From Paraburkholderia susongensis (GTDB taxonomy: Bacteria; Pseudomonadota; Gammaproteobacteria; Burkholderiales; Burkholderiaceae): 64,000 nt of DNA. Below, one piece after another: positions 33,759 through 42,810 of the stretch. How positions within the stretch are numbered: position 1 is the stretch's first letter; each line of letters begins with the position of its first letter. Made by a program: the position numbers and the translations under genes. The notes below the pieces were generated by a model, which worked only from the letters and a program-made list of their open reading frames with translations, had not been told where the DNA came from and ran no database searches. The stretch spans positions 62,001-126,000 of the forward strand of contig NZ_FXAT01000011.1 of the NCBI RefSeq assembly GCF_900177725.1, in the 5' to 3' direction.

Positions 33759-34411
33759 GACGATCTCCGCTGGAGGCGCCTGCTGAAAGGCGTTCAAAGA
33801 AGTTTTATGCCGACCCGCAGGACAGTGGGCCCGCGCGCGCGGACACGCGCGAAACATCCGGCCGGGATGCCGGAAACGGCGAAAAGTATAACAACCTTTG
33901 CAGGTGACCGCAGTCTCACGGGGGAATACGGGGACGGAGACGAAGGCCTGCAGGCGAGGCGGGCTCGAAGCGCGCCACGTCGGCCACGCAATCGTGCGCC
34001 CGTTCATCGGGTGGATAGCGGATCGATACGGCGCGAGGTTGATCGACCCGCGACCAGATACAGTGACGGCTGGCGAGATGCGCACCGTCGAAGCAAACCC
34101 ATGCAAAAGCAACTCGCCAGAAACGCGTTCATTGATAGAATTCTTCCACACAAGCCCGATTTCTTAAAATAATTTAATCATTCCAGCACCTATTTTTTTA
34201 TATCTATACTTTTGTGTGCGTTTGCACTTCCCGATTCGCCGCTGTTTCAACACCGCTCTCAAGGCGCGCCCGGCACGGCCGGCACCAGAGCGCCACCCTT
34301 TGCGGCAACTTTTGCCGCCCCGGCGTCTATGCTTCTTCTGAATGCGGCAATGAGCCGATACCGGGCCGCTAGGAGCCTGCCAGTTCCAGACGACTTTTGG
34401 CATCAACGAAA
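33759..34411. other. divergent intergenic region, hpnD operon and hybrid kinase
   Basis: About 650 bases without a supported gene. The kinase side (34160-34215) is strikingly AT-rich and holds TATACT at 34205-34210, a plausible -10 for the kinase that would give a leader of about 200 bases. The hpnD side is GC-rich and no promoter was placed there. Confidence 0.45.
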
Positions 34412-36715
34412 ATGACACAAGACCGGGTCGACTCGCCACGGGCGAGCCGCCTTTCCCACTTCTCCCGCGACTCCGCTCGCGAGCAGGACGACGCGTCGTT
34501 CCCCGTCGTGCCGGAGCAGAATTTCCACGTGCGGCGCATCACGCTGATCGCGCTGCTGGTCGTGGCCGTCGTGCTGCCGTTCGCCTACGTCGCGGCGATG
34601 GCATTCACCGATCTGCGCTCGCGCGAGGCCGACGCGACCGACATGACGCTGCGCACGGTGCGCGTCGCCGAGGAACACGCGCTGAAAGTGTTCGACATGA
34701 ACGAGGCGCTCAATTCGCGCATCGTCGATCTGACCGAAGGCCTCGACGACGACGGCATCCGCGCGTGCGAACCCACGATTCACGACAAGCTGCGCACGAT
34801 GGGCGGCGGCTATCCGCAAGTAGCCGCCGTGTCGATTTTCGGACTCGAGGGGGCGCTGCTCGCGAGCAGCCGGTTTTATCCGGTGCCGGTGCTGTCGATC
34901 GGCGAGCGCGCGGACTTCGTCGGCATACGCGACGGCAACGAGCTCGAACACGTGTCGAAAGTGATGAACGGGCACGTGGCCGGCGAACAGGTGTTCAACA
35001 TGGGCGTGGAGCGCAAGGCCGCCGACGGCTCGTTCGCGGGCGTCGTCTCGATCGCGCTGCGGCCGGGCTATTTCGACGCGTTCTACCGCGAGCTGCTCGG
35101 CGGCAGCAACGACACGCCGATGGTCATGAGCCTCGTGCGCACCGACGGCGCGGTGCTCGCGCATTATCCCAGCGGCCCGCGCGGGCCGGCGGAACTCACG
35201 CCCGCTTCGCCGTTCGCCGAGGCGGTCGCGCAGGGGCGGCGCGCGGGCGTGGTGCGAATGCGCTCGAACCTCGCGAGCGGCAATCTGATCGTCGCGTTCC
35301 GGCACGTCGGCTCGTATCCCGTGTATGTGCTGTGCGGCTATCGCACCTCGGCCATCTGGAGCGCCTGGTACCGGCATCTGAGCGTGCTGATCCTGTCGAT
35401 GTTCACGCCGTCGATCGCGCTGTGGTGCGTGATCTGGCTGTCGCTGCGCCGCCTCGGCGCGGAAGAGGAAGCGTGGGAGCGCTGGCAGGCCGAAGCGTCG
35501 ATGCGCCGCTCGGTCGAATCCGCGTACCGCCAGTCGCGCAAGATGGAGGCGCTCGGCACGCTGGTCGGCAGCGTCGCGCACGACTTCAATAACCTGCTGA
35601 TGATCCTCTCGGCCAACGTGCAGATCGTGCGGCGGCGTGGCGTGGGCGGGGTCGATCGTGAACTGTCGGCGATGGAGCGCGCGCTCAAGAGCGGCCAGTC
35701 GCTCACGCGGCAGTTGCTCGGCGTCGCGCGCAAGCAGCCGCTGCGCACCGAAACGCTGTCGCTCGAACGCTGGCTGCCGACGTGCCGCGAACTGCTGCGC
35801 GCGTCGCTCGGCGCGAAAGTGTCGCTCGTGATCGACAGCGGCGTCGATACGTGGCCGGTGCGCGTCGACGCCGCGGAACTCGAACTGGCGCTCATCAACG
35901 TCGCCGTGAACGCGCGCGATGCGATGACCAACGGCGGGCGCTTCACGGTGCGGGCGAGCAATGTCGTGTTCCGTCATGAGGACGGCTTCCCGCTCACCGG
36001 CGAGTTCGTGCAGCTCTCGCTCGAAGACACCGGTGCCGGCATGGCGCCCGACGTGCTCGCGCGCGCGTTCGAGCCGCTTTTCACGACCAAGTCGAAGGGC
36101 ATGGGCACGGGCCTCGGCCTGCCGCAGGTTTTCGCGTTCTGCGAGAGCTCGGGCGGGCTCGCGGCCATCGACAGCGCGATCGGCGCGGGCACCTCGGTGC
36201 GCCTCTACCTGCCGCGCGCGAGCGCCGAACCACAGAGCGCCAGCCCGGTCGAAGCGGGCGCCCAGGAAAGCGATGCGCCGCAAGGGCTGCGCGTCCTGCT
36301 CGTCGAGGACAACCAGGAAGTGGCCGCCGGCACCGAGGCGCTGCTGCAGATGATGGGCCACCAGGTCACCTGCGTGTTCAACGCCGACATGGCGCTGCGC
36401 CTGCTCGACGACGCCCGCGCGAAGCGCGCGGACACCGGCGAGCCGCTGCCGTTCGATCTCGTGCTGTCGGACATTCACATGCCCGGCAAGCTGAACGGCA
36501 TCGATCTGGCCGAAGCAGTGCTCGCCTTCGACACGCGGTTGCCGGTCATTCTCGTCACCGGCTATGCGGAGGAATTGGACCGCGCGCGGCATGTGAACGT
36601 ACGCGTACTCTCCAAGCCGTTCGATATCGGCTTGCTCGAGAAACTGCTCGAAGGGATCCAGCACGATCTCGCGCCAACGGACATCGATCCGGCGACACAT
36701 CCCGCGGATTCCTGA
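34412..36715 (+). CDS. hybrid sensor histidine kinase with C-terminal receiver
   Basis: A 767-residue membrane kinase. A first membrane helix (about 47-70, RITLIALLVVAVVLPFAYVAAMAF) and a second (about 325-350) bound a periplasmic PDC/Cache-like sensor. The H-box GSVAHDFNN gives His390; the ATPase G-boxes EDTGAGM and GTGLGL follow. The receiver domain has phospho-acceptor Asp687 (LVLSDIHMPG). The HDFNN-type H-box resembles orphan two-component hybrids. No response regulator or Hpt gene is adjacent. ATG 34412 is chosen; TTG at 34397 is possible. Confidence 0.88.
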   Translation: MTQDRVDSPRASRLSHFSRDSAREQDDASFPVVPEQNFHVRRITLIALLVVAVVLPFAYVAAMAFTDLRSREADATDMTLRTVRVAEEHALKVFDMNEALNSRIVDLTEGLDDDGIRACEPTIHDKLRTMGGGYPQVAAVSIFGLEGALLASSRFYPVPVLSIGERADFVGIRDGNELEHVSKVMNGHVAGEQVFNMGVERKAADGSFAGVVSIALRPGYFDAFYRELLGGSNDTPMVMSLVRTDGAVLAHYPSGPRGPAELTPASPFAEAVAQGRRAGVVRMRSNLASGNLIVAFRHVGSYPVYVLCGYRTSAIWSAWYRHLSVLILSMFTPSIALWCVIWLSLRRLGAEEEAWERWQAEASMRRSVESAYRQSRKMEALGTLVGSVAHDFNNLLMILSANVQIVRRRGVGGVDRELSAMERALKSGQSLTRQLLGVARKQPLRTETLSLERWLPTCRELLRASLGAKVSLVIDSGVDTWPVRVDAAELELALINVAVNARDAMTNGGRFTVRASNVVFRHEDGFPLTGEFVQLSLEDTGAGMAPDVLARAFEPLFTTKSKGMGTGLGLPQVFAFCESSGGLAAIDSAIGAGTSVRLYLPRASAEPQSASPVEAGAQESDAPQGLRVLLVEDNQEVAAGTEALLQMMGHQVTCVFNADMALRLLDDARAKRADTGEPLPFDLVLSDIHMPGKLNGIDLAEAVLAFDTRLPVILVTGYAEELDRARHVNVRVLSKPFDIGLLEKLLEGIQHDLAPTDIDPATHPADS

Positions 36716-36733
36716 CAGCCATCGCCTGGCGCC

Positions 36734-36765
36734 CACGAGGCACGAGGCACGAGGCACGAGGCACG
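36734..36765. repeat. 7-base tandem repeat
   Basis: Four exact copies of CACGAGG (36734-36761) plus a partial CACG. It lies 19 bases after the kinase stop. The role is unknown; such tracts can vary in copy number. Confidence 0.9.
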
Positions 36766-36796
36766 CCAGCATAGGCGTCATTTACCAGAAACTTGT

Positions 36797-36828
36797 AAAA
36801 GCGCGGCGGCGACACGCCGCGCTTTTTT
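36797..36828 (+). terminator. intrinsic terminator of the hybrid kinase gene
   Basis: AAAAGCGCGGCG (36797-36808) pairs with CGCCGCGCTTTT, followed by further Ts to 36828. Confidence 0.85.
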
Positions 36829-36980
36829 GCATGGGCGCCCCGCGCGGCGGGCATCAGAGCGAGACATACGGGCGCGCGGCCTACCCCCGGCACGATCGTT
36901 GCGGGGTATATCTGAGCAAGGTGGAGGTGGACAGCGCGTCCGACGCTGCCCGTTACGCCTGAACATGTCGGGAGACAGCC

Positions 36981-38102
36981 ATGCAGCATACCGTGATTGG
37001 TTTATTCGACACTTACGTGCAAGCCGAAAGCGCCCGCAACACGCTCGTGCAAACCGGTTTTGCGCGCGAGAAGATCGATCTGCAGGCGAACCCCGAGCCG
37101 TCGGTCGGCTCGCTCACCGGTGAAGTCGCCAACGCGGGCGTGCTGGCGAATATCGAACGCTTTCTGTCGAGCCTGTTCGCGCCCGGCTCGCGCGCGCCGG
37201 ACACGGCGCGCTACGCCGAAGCGATGCGGCGCGGCGCGGTGCTCGTGTGCGTCAGCGCCGCGAGCGAGTCGCATGCGGAACTCGCGCGCAATACGCTCGT
37301 GCGGCTCGGTGCAACGGACATCGGCGACCAGTTGCCCGACTGGCAAACGCAAACCTCGGCCGGACGCGAATATTCGGTGCTCGACGAACTCGGCATCGGA
37401 GCGGTGATGCCGGGCACGCCGCGCACATCGAGCCCGACGACGGCGGCAACGGTCGCACGGGAAGCGACTGGAGCGGCGGGAGCAACTCGCCCGGGCACTG
37501 CGGCTGAAAACACCGGCGACAGCGGCGTAGCCGGAACGACAGGCGCGACCCCGGCGGCCAGCGCCCCACGCCAGTCCACGGAGACGACGCCCCGCGATCC
37601 GCTATACACCGTGCCCCCGGGCAGTACAGACGCCGAACCGTTCGTGCCGCCGCCGCTCAACGAGCGGCCCACGACCGGCCCCGTCAATGAACCGGTCACG
37701 GATCCGCAGGTCGGTCATGCGGAGCGCAGTGCGATCGCAGCAGGCTCGGCGCCGGGCTCGGGCGCGGTAATGCAGCCGTCTGAAATCGTCCCGGAAAGCG
37801 GGCAGCCGGATGCCGGCCCTGGCGAGATACCGAACGAATATCTCGAATACGAAGAGGATTTTCGCGCGCACTACGACGAGCAGTACGCGAGCGGAAACGA
37901 GCGTTACGAAGACTATGTGCCGGCGTATCGCTATGGCGCGGAAATCGGCAACGATGTGCATTTCCGTGACCGCCCGTGGGAAGAGGTCGAGCCCGAAGCG
38001 CGGCGCCATTGGGAAAACACGGCGCCGGAAAGCACATGGGAGCGCTTCAAGCTCGCGGTGCGTCATGGATGGGAGCGGGTGACGGGGCATCACCACGTTT
38101 AG
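36981..38102 (+). CDS. YflT-domain general stress protein with conserved acidic/aromatic tail
   Basis: A 373-residue protein. The N-terminal half (VIGLFDTYVQAESARNTLVQTGFAREKIDL ... RGAVLVCVSAASESHAELARNTLVRLGATDI) is a YflT-type heat-induced stress domain. Residues about 140-270 are Ala/Thr/Pro-rich linker. The C-terminal about 85 residues (YEEDFRAHYDEQYASGNERYEDYVPAYRYG ... RHWENTAPESTWERFKLAVRHGWERV) match a recurring C-terminal module of proteobacterial stress proteins. GGGAGAC precedes the ATG. No signal peptide. Confidence 0.8.
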   Translation: MQHTVIGLFDTYVQAESARNTLVQTGFAREKIDLQANPEPSVGSLTGEVANAGVLANIERFLSSLFAPGSRAPDTARYAEAMRRGAVLVCVSAASESHAELARNTLVRLGATDIGDQLPDWQTQTSAGREYSVLDELGIGAVMPGTPRTSSPTTAATVAREATGAAGATRPGTAAENTGDSGVAGTTGATPAASAPRQSTETTPRDPLYTVPPGSTDAEPFVPPPLNERPTTGPVNEPVTDPQVGHAERSAIAAGSAPGSGAVMQPSEIVPESGQPDAGPGEIPNEYLEYEEDFRAHYDEQYASGNERYEDYVPAYRYGAEIGNDVHFRDRPWEEVEPEARRHWENTAPESTWERFKLAVRHGWERVTGHHHV

Positions 38103-38235
38103 GCGAGGTAAGTGGCTGGGCGGGCGGTTAATCGGACGGTGCCGCCGCGTTGTGCTGTGTTGCCCACTGCGCTGCCCGTGCGCGGCGCGGCCGCTGTCTA
38201 TGCGTCGCGCCGCCCCAAGGTGTTTCTGGTATGGG

Positions 38236-38790
38236 TTATGCCGCCGTATACCGCTTGACCCAAGCGACGTAGCGATCGACGAACGTCTGCAGGAATTTGC
38301 GCGTGCCGTCGTTCACGATCTCGCCTTTTTCGTTGATGGCCGCGGCATCGTGCTTGATGAAGACTTCCGGCTGACCCAGCGTCGCGACATCGAGATAGGC
38401 GAGCACGTTGCGCAGATGCTGCTGCGCGAGCGCCGTGCCGGTCGCACCGAGCGACGTGCCGATGACCGCACCGGGCTTATTGCCCCATGAATTCGTGCCC
38501 CACGGGCGCGACCCCCAGTCGAGCGCGTTCTTGAGCACGCCAGGCATCGAGCGGTTGTATTCGGGCGTCACGAACAGCAGGCCGTTCGCAGCTTCGACTC
38601 GCTGCTTGAGCTTCTTGCCCGCTTCGGGATAGTCGGCGTCGTACTCCTGGCTGTAGAGCGGCAAGGAGCCGATATCGATGAATTCGAAAGTGAAATCGGA
38701 CGGAGCAAGAGAAATCACCGCCTGGGCCAACTGGCGATTGAACGAGTCCCGCCGCAGGCTGCCGACGACAACTGCAATGTGATAGGCCAT
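38236..38790 (-). CDS. NADPH-dependent FMN reductase
   Basis: A 184-residue flavodoxin-fold reductase. The start IAVVVGSLRRDSFNRQLAQAV gives the phosphate-binding loop, and VTPEYNRSMPGVLKNALDWGSRP is the family's flavin-binding signature. It reduces FMN or quinone-type substrates with NAD(P)H. The gene stands alone, with DnaA-box-like sites upstream of it at 38931-38991. Confidence 0.9.
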   Translation of the reverse strand: MAYHIAVVVGSLRRDSFNRQLAQAVISLAPSDFTFEFIDIGSLPLYSQEYDADYPEAGKKLKQRVEAANGLLFVTPEYNRSMPGVLKNALDWGSRPWGTNSWGNKPGAVIGTSLGATGTALAQQHLRNVLAYLDVATLGQPEVFIKHDAAAINEKGEIVNDGTRKFLQTFVDRYVAWVKRYTAA

Positions 38791-38930
38791 GGTTCGTTTC
38801 CTCGGGTAAGGCGCTCGACGCGCAAAGGGTACGAGGTGTCCATCATAGGCAAAAGCCGCGCGGCTGGCGACGCGGAGCAGCAAATCGGGGCTTCTTGCGC
38901 AAGCCGGAGCGGGATCGCAAAGACAGCGCC

Positions 38931-38991
38931 GGTGGATAACCTTCTATCCCGCGAAGTTATCCACAAATTCACTGAATAACCTTGTGGATAA
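38931..38991. promoter_or_regulatory. cluster of DnaA-box sequences
   Basis: Two perfect DnaA boxes face each other: TTATCCACA at 38957-38965 and TGTGGATAA at 38983-38991. A third, one mismatch away, is GGTGGATAA at 38931-38939. They lie in a non-coding stretch about 9 kb from the iteron array. They could regulate the FMN reductase gene or titrate DnaA. Confidence 0.7.
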
Positions 38992-39069
38992 CTGAGACTT
39001 TTGCCTTGTCAATCAAGCCTGCCTCCGGGTCGGGACGATTTGAGGCAAATCGGCGCGAGGACGTTGCAG

Positions 39070-39095
39070 AAAGGGCGCCGTTTCCGGCGCCCTTT
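39070..39095. terminator. hairpin downstream of the small peptide gene
   Basis: AAAGGGCGCCG pairs with CGGCGCCCTTT around TTTC. A T-run exists on the plus side (GTTTTGG). On the minus strand it lies about 90 bases after the stop of the 45-residue gene. Confidence 0.65.
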
Positions 39096-39187
39096 GTTTT
39101 GGCCTCGACGCGTTGCTATTGCTATTGCTGCGTCGACGGATTTTCATCTGCCAGCCGGAGCGTACTCGTCCGGCCGCCGCGCTCCGC

Positions 39188-39325
39188 TCAGTTGCCGAAG
39201 AACACGTTGCAATACGATGCCGGGCCGTTGCACGGAGCGGGAGCCGGAGCGGCAGCGTGAGCTGCGCCGGAAGCGGCTGCAAACAGCGCTACGGAAGCAA
39301 TCAGGGCGGAAAGAATGCGTTTCAT
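39188..39325 (-). CDS. small secreted peptide (45 aa) with two cysteines
   Basis: Reading the minus strand from ATG at 39325 gives a 45-residue product: a signal peptide MKRILSALIASVALFAAA, an Ala-rich cleavage region (AHAAAPAPAP), and a short mature end CNGPASYCNVFFGN with two cysteines. GAGGA precedes the ATG at good spacing. A hairpin lies downstream. The gene is too short for most automated callers. Mature product would be about 20 residues, possibly with one disulfide. Function unknown. Confidence 0.65.
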   Translation of the reverse strand: MKRILSALIASVALFAAASGAAHAAAPAPAPCNGPASYCNVFFGN

Positions 39326-39785
39326 GGTGGGAGTCCTCGTTTGCGTGTGGTTCGCGATCTCATGCGATCGATGGCCTGAAGCATAACGAGCCGATGAACA
39401 CCCACAAACAGCGAAGACAAGAAGACATTATTTTATTAATTGAGATAATCCACCTCACCTTGATGTGCTAATCCGATGCCAAAGCGGCGCAATTTTATTG
39501 ACCATCACGCCGATATACCGCAGTTTCCGCCAAGTCTTTCGATTTCATTTTTCGCAATAATATGTTGCCGCTGTCATAAGCTGCCGTGACGCGCGACCAA
39601 GCTCTTTGGCCATCGCTTACCAAGGGCATATGTTCAATACCGATTCGCTTGCGCCGGAGCATGGGGGAGAATGGCTCCCTCATTTGCAGACACTGCAAGG
39701 ACGGCCATCCGCTCATGAATCGCGAAGTCCTGGAAAAACACGCGCGGCGCGACAAACGCTGGCCGGCGCATCGGCGGAGCTCGGC
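39326..39785. other. AT-rich intergenic region before the sigma-factor gene
   Basis: About 460 bases. The part at 39400-39580 is AT-rich against the surrounding DNA and likely holds the promoters of the small peptide and sigma-factor genes. In-frame codons extend the sigma factor upstream to 39606, but that translation looks non-homologous. Confidence 0.45.
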
Positions 39786-40394
39786 ATGGCGCAGCTAGGC
39801 GGCCCGGCGCTCGACGATCCCGTCTACCTCGCGCAATTGCGGCGCGATCTCGTGCGCTTCGCCCGCCTGCAGTTGCGCGATGCCGCGGCAGCCGAAGACG
39901 CCGTGCAGGAAGCGCTCACGGCCGCATGGACCCAGGCCGACCGGTTCGCCGCGCAATCGGAACACAAGACGTGGGTGTTCGGCATCCTGCGGCACAAGCT
40001 CGTCGACACGCTGCGCGCGCGACAGCGCACGGTCAATCTGTCGGCGCTCGAATCCGAACTCGACGGCGAGGCGCTGCTCGATCGCGAGCTGTTCAAGGAC
40101 AACGGCCACTGGTCGCCGGAGACGAAACCGCGCCCGTGGCCGACGCCCGAAACCGCATTGCGTCAGCAGCAATTCTGGACCTTGTTCGAGATGTGCCTCG
40201 AACATCTGCCCGAACATATCGGTCGCGTATTCATGATGCGTGAGTTTCTCGATCTCGACATCACGGCCATTTGCGCCGAATTGCAGATCAACGCCAATCA
40301 TTGCAGCGTGCTGATCTACCGCGCGCGCCTGCGATTGCGCACGTGCCTGAGCGAAAAAGGCTTATCGAGCGAGGATGCGAATGGGGAAGTGTAA
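39786..40394 (+). CDS. ECF-type RNA polymerase sigma factor
   Basis: A 202-residue group IV sigma factor. Region 2 is visible as DLVRFARLQLRDAAAAEDAVQEALTAAWTQADRFAAQSEHKTWVFGILRHKLVDTLR, and region 4 as LEHLPEHIGRVFMMREFLDLDITAICAELQINANHCSVLIYRARLRLRTCL. An insert between the two (about 85-120) is longer than in RpoE itself. GGAG precedes ATG 39786. It overlaps the zinc-finger gene downstream, the usual sigma/anti-sigma arrangement. Confidence 0.88.
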   Translation: MAQLGGPALDDPVYLAQLRRDLVRFARLQLRDAAAAEDAVQEALTAAWTQADRFAAQSEHKTWVFGILRHKLVDTLRARQRTVNLSALESELDGEALLDRELFKDNGHWSPETKPRPWPTPETALRQQQFWTLFEMCLEHLPEHIGRVFMMREFLDLDITAICAELQINANHCSVLIYRARLRLRTCLSEKGLSSEDANGEV

Positions 40395-40587
40395 GAACAT
40401 CACGCGCCTGTTATCCGACGCGCTCGACCGGTCGCTCACGGCTGGCGAGTGGTTCGCGATCCGGCTGCATCTGCCGACTTGCAGCGGCTGCCGCAACTAT
40501 CGCAAGCAGATCCGTTTGCTGCGTGCGGCGGCGCATACGGCGAGCGGAATCGCAACGCCGGATGCGGCCGCGAATGGCGACGATTGA
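40375..40587 (+). CDS. zinc-finger putative anti-sigma factor
   Basis: A 70-residue soluble protein with the H-x3-C-x2-C zinc motif of ZAS/zf-HC2 anti-sigma domains (LHLPTCSGCRNYRKQIRLL). It overlaps the sigma-factor gene by 20 bases, and a purine-rich GAGCGAGG precedes the ATG; a second ATG lies two codons later. It has no membrane segment, so it would act as a cytosolic redox- or metal-responsive anti-sigma factor. Confidence 0.8.
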   Translation: MRMGKCKNITRLLSDALDRSLTAGEWFAIRLHLPTCSGCRNYRKQIRLLRAAAHTASGIATPDAAANGDD

Positions 40588-40651
40588 AACGTGGCGGGTG
40601 GGAAGAGGTGGCTGGGCGGCTGGGCGCTGAGTGGTGGTTGATGTGCCTCGC

Positions 40652-40673
40652 CGCCTATGCACATGCATAGGCG
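40652..40673. terminator. perfect nine-base stem-loop
   Basis: CGCCTATGC (40652-40660) and GCATAGGCG (40665-40673) around ACAT. No T-run follows. It lies between the convergent anti-sigma and DUF1272 genes. Confidence 0.55.
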
Positions 40674-40733
40674 CGTCGCACGGCGTCTGTGCCTCGCGGC
40701 TCACGTCACGTCAGCCGCACTGGCCGGCTCCGC

Positions 40734-41024
40734 TCAGCGCTCGCTGGGTGACGTGTCCCGGTAGCGTTCGAAAAAGCGCGCGTGCGACGCTTCATCGATA
40801 AAGACGGGATGGGCTTCGGTACGCGCCGGATGTTTCTCGAGCTGCGCACGCGTACGAATCGGTCGATGCTGGAAATTGCCGCCGCAATTCGGGCATACGT
40901 TGCGCAGCCTCGTAAACGCACAGACCTCGCAGAACGTGCATTCATACGTGCAGATCATCGCGTCGGTCGCGTTCGGCGGCAGTGACTTGCCGCAGCCTTC
41001 GCAGGACGGTCTCAACTCGAGCAT
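40734..41024 (-). CDS. DUF1272-family Cys-rich protein
   Basis: A 96-residue protein. The first 60 residues hold the DUF1272 pattern with Cys pairs likely to bind zinc: CEGCGKSLPP, CTYECTFCEVC and CPNCGGNF. The tail (QHRPIRTRAQLEKHPARTEAHPVF) is polar. ATG 41024 gives the family start MLELRPSCEGCGK. Role unknown; it is usually a stand-alone gene. Confidence 0.87.
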   Translation of the reverse strand: MLELRPSCEGCGKSLPPNATDAMICTYECTFCEVCAFTRLRNVCPNCGGNFQHRPIRTRAQLEKHPARTEAHPVFIDEASHARFFERYRDTSPSER

Positions 41025-41181
41025 GGCGTGGCTCCGCTTTTCAGGAACGCGAGGCGCGGAGTGCGCCTCGTTCGCCAGCCAGTGTAAGCGGCGCGGCGCG
41101 CGGGGAGAAGCGGGCAGCGCATGCGTGCATGCATGAGCCAATTGCCGGCGATGACGCTGCGCCCGGCTCCCGGGTGCGGCG

Positions 41182-42558
41182 TCAGGTCAACGTGGTCCAC
41201 AACACGAGCGTCAACACGAGTCCGACGACGGACACGATCGTCTGCAATACCGACCAGACCAGCACCGTCTGTTTCAATTGCAGTCCGAAGTATTCGCGGA
41301 CCATCCAGAAACCCGCGTCGTTCACGTGACAGAAAAATACCGAGCCCGCGCCGATCGCAAGCGCCATCAGCGAATTGTGCGTCGCGCTGAGGCCCGCCAC
41401 GACCGGCGCGACGATGCCGGCGGTCGTCGTCGTGGCGACCGTCGCCGAACCGGTGGCCTGGCGCAGCGCGACGGCGATGAGCCAGGCGAGCAGAATCAGC
41501 GGCATATGCGCGCCCACCGCGATCTTGCCGATCGTCGTGCTGATGCCCGCCACCACGAGCGCCTGTTTCAGGCCGCCGCCAGCGCCAATGGTGAGCAGCA
41601 GCGCGGCGATCGGCGGCAGGCTTTTGCGCAGAATGCCGCCGACGCGCTCGCGCGCCATGCCTCGCGACCAGCCCAGCGCCACCACGGCGAACAGCACGGT
41701 GAAGCCGAGCGCGACCAGCGGCTCGCCGAGAAAATTCAGCGTGTTGAACAGGAAGGTCTCAGGCTGAAGCAGCAGCTTCGCAACCGTGCGGCCGAGCATC
41801 AACACGACAGGCAGCAGGATCGTAATGAGTGAAATCGCGAAGCTCGGCGGCTCGGCGCCGTTCTGCTGGGTGGAGAACAGCTTGCCCATTTCTTCGGGCT
41901 CGACGACATGCATCCGCCTGGACAACCAGATGCCATAGAGCGGGCCCGCCAGAATCACGGCCGGAATCGCGACGATGAGACCCAGGCCGAGCGTCAGACC
42001 GAGGTCGGCGTGCAGCGCGCTCACCGCGATCAGCGGACCCGGATGCGGCGGCAGCAGCGCGTGCAGCGTGGTCATGCCCGCGAGCGCGGGAATCGCGATG
42101 CGCAGAATCGGCTGCTGCGAGCGGCGCGCCATCACGAAGATGATCGGCACCATCATCACGAGGCCGACTTCGAAGAAGAGCGGCAAGCCGATCAGCAACG
42201 CGACCACGGCCATCATCCATGGCAACGTGCGCGGCGTCGAATGTTCGAGGATCGTCGACACGAGCCTGTCGGCGGCGCCCGACTCAGCCATCAGCGCGCC
42301 GAGCATCGCACCGAGCGCGATGATGATGCCGACGTCGCCGAGCAACGCCCCCGCGCCTTTGCTGAAGGCGCTCGCAATCGCTTCGAGCGGCAGACCGGCC
42401 GCAAAGCCCGCCGCGAACGTGCCGACCAGTATCGACAGGAACGGCGCGAGCTTGAGCACGCTGATAAAGACGATGATCAGTGCGAGTCCGAGCGCACACG
42501 ACAGAATGAGTTGAGTATCGTGGGCGGCCCACGGAGCGAGTGTTGTCGTCAGATGCAC
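41182..42558 (-). CDS. GntP-family gluconate/organic-acid permease
   Basis: A 458-residue permease with about 12 membrane segments. Family blocks include LGAMLGALMAESGAADRL, LFFEVGLVMMVPIIF, LHALLPPHPGPLIA and SVFFCHVNDAGFWMVREYFGL. It imports gluconate or a similar hydroxy acid with protons. The start is GTG 42558 after AAAAGGGAC; upstream ATG codons lack a ribosome-binding site. No gluconate kinase or regulator is adjacent. Confidence 0.88.
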   Translation of the reverse strand: MHLTTTLAPWAAHDTQLILSCALGLALIIVFISVLKLAPFLSILVGTFAAGFAAGLPLEAIASAFSKGAGALLGDVGIIIALGAMLGALMAESGAADRLVSTILEHSTPRTLPWMMAVVALLIGLPLFFEVGLVMMVPIIFVMARRSQQPILRIAIPALAGMTTLHALLPPHPGPLIAVSALHADLGLTLGLGLIVAIPAVILAGPLYGIWLSRRMHVVEPEEMGKLFSTQQNGAEPPSFAISLITILLPVVLMLGRTVAKLLLQPETFLFNTLNFLGEPLVALGFTVLFAVVALGWSRGMARERVGGILRKSLPPIAALLLTIGAGGGLKQALVVAGISTTIGKIAVGAHMPLILLAWLIAVALRQATGSATVATTTTAGIVAPVVAGLSATHNSLMALAIGAGSVFFCHVNDAGFWMVREYFGLQLKQTVLVWSVLQTIVSVVGLVLTLVLWTTLT

Positions 42559-42810
42559 GGTGTCCCTTTTCAATCGGTTGAGGCAGGCGCGGCGTTGCGT
42601 GGCTGGCACGCGGCTAGCCGCACGGTTGGCAGATTGTAGCGGCCGGTGGCGACCCGCCGCAGCGAGGCGGACACAGTGCGTCGCGGCCTATGCTTCGCTG
42701 CGCGTGCGTGATTTGCTTATGCGAATTTATCGGTTCGTCCAGGCGGGCAGACGAATTATCGTCGGAGCCAATCGGGCCATTTCGCGTCCGTCTTTTTTAC
42801 GAGCACTTTC

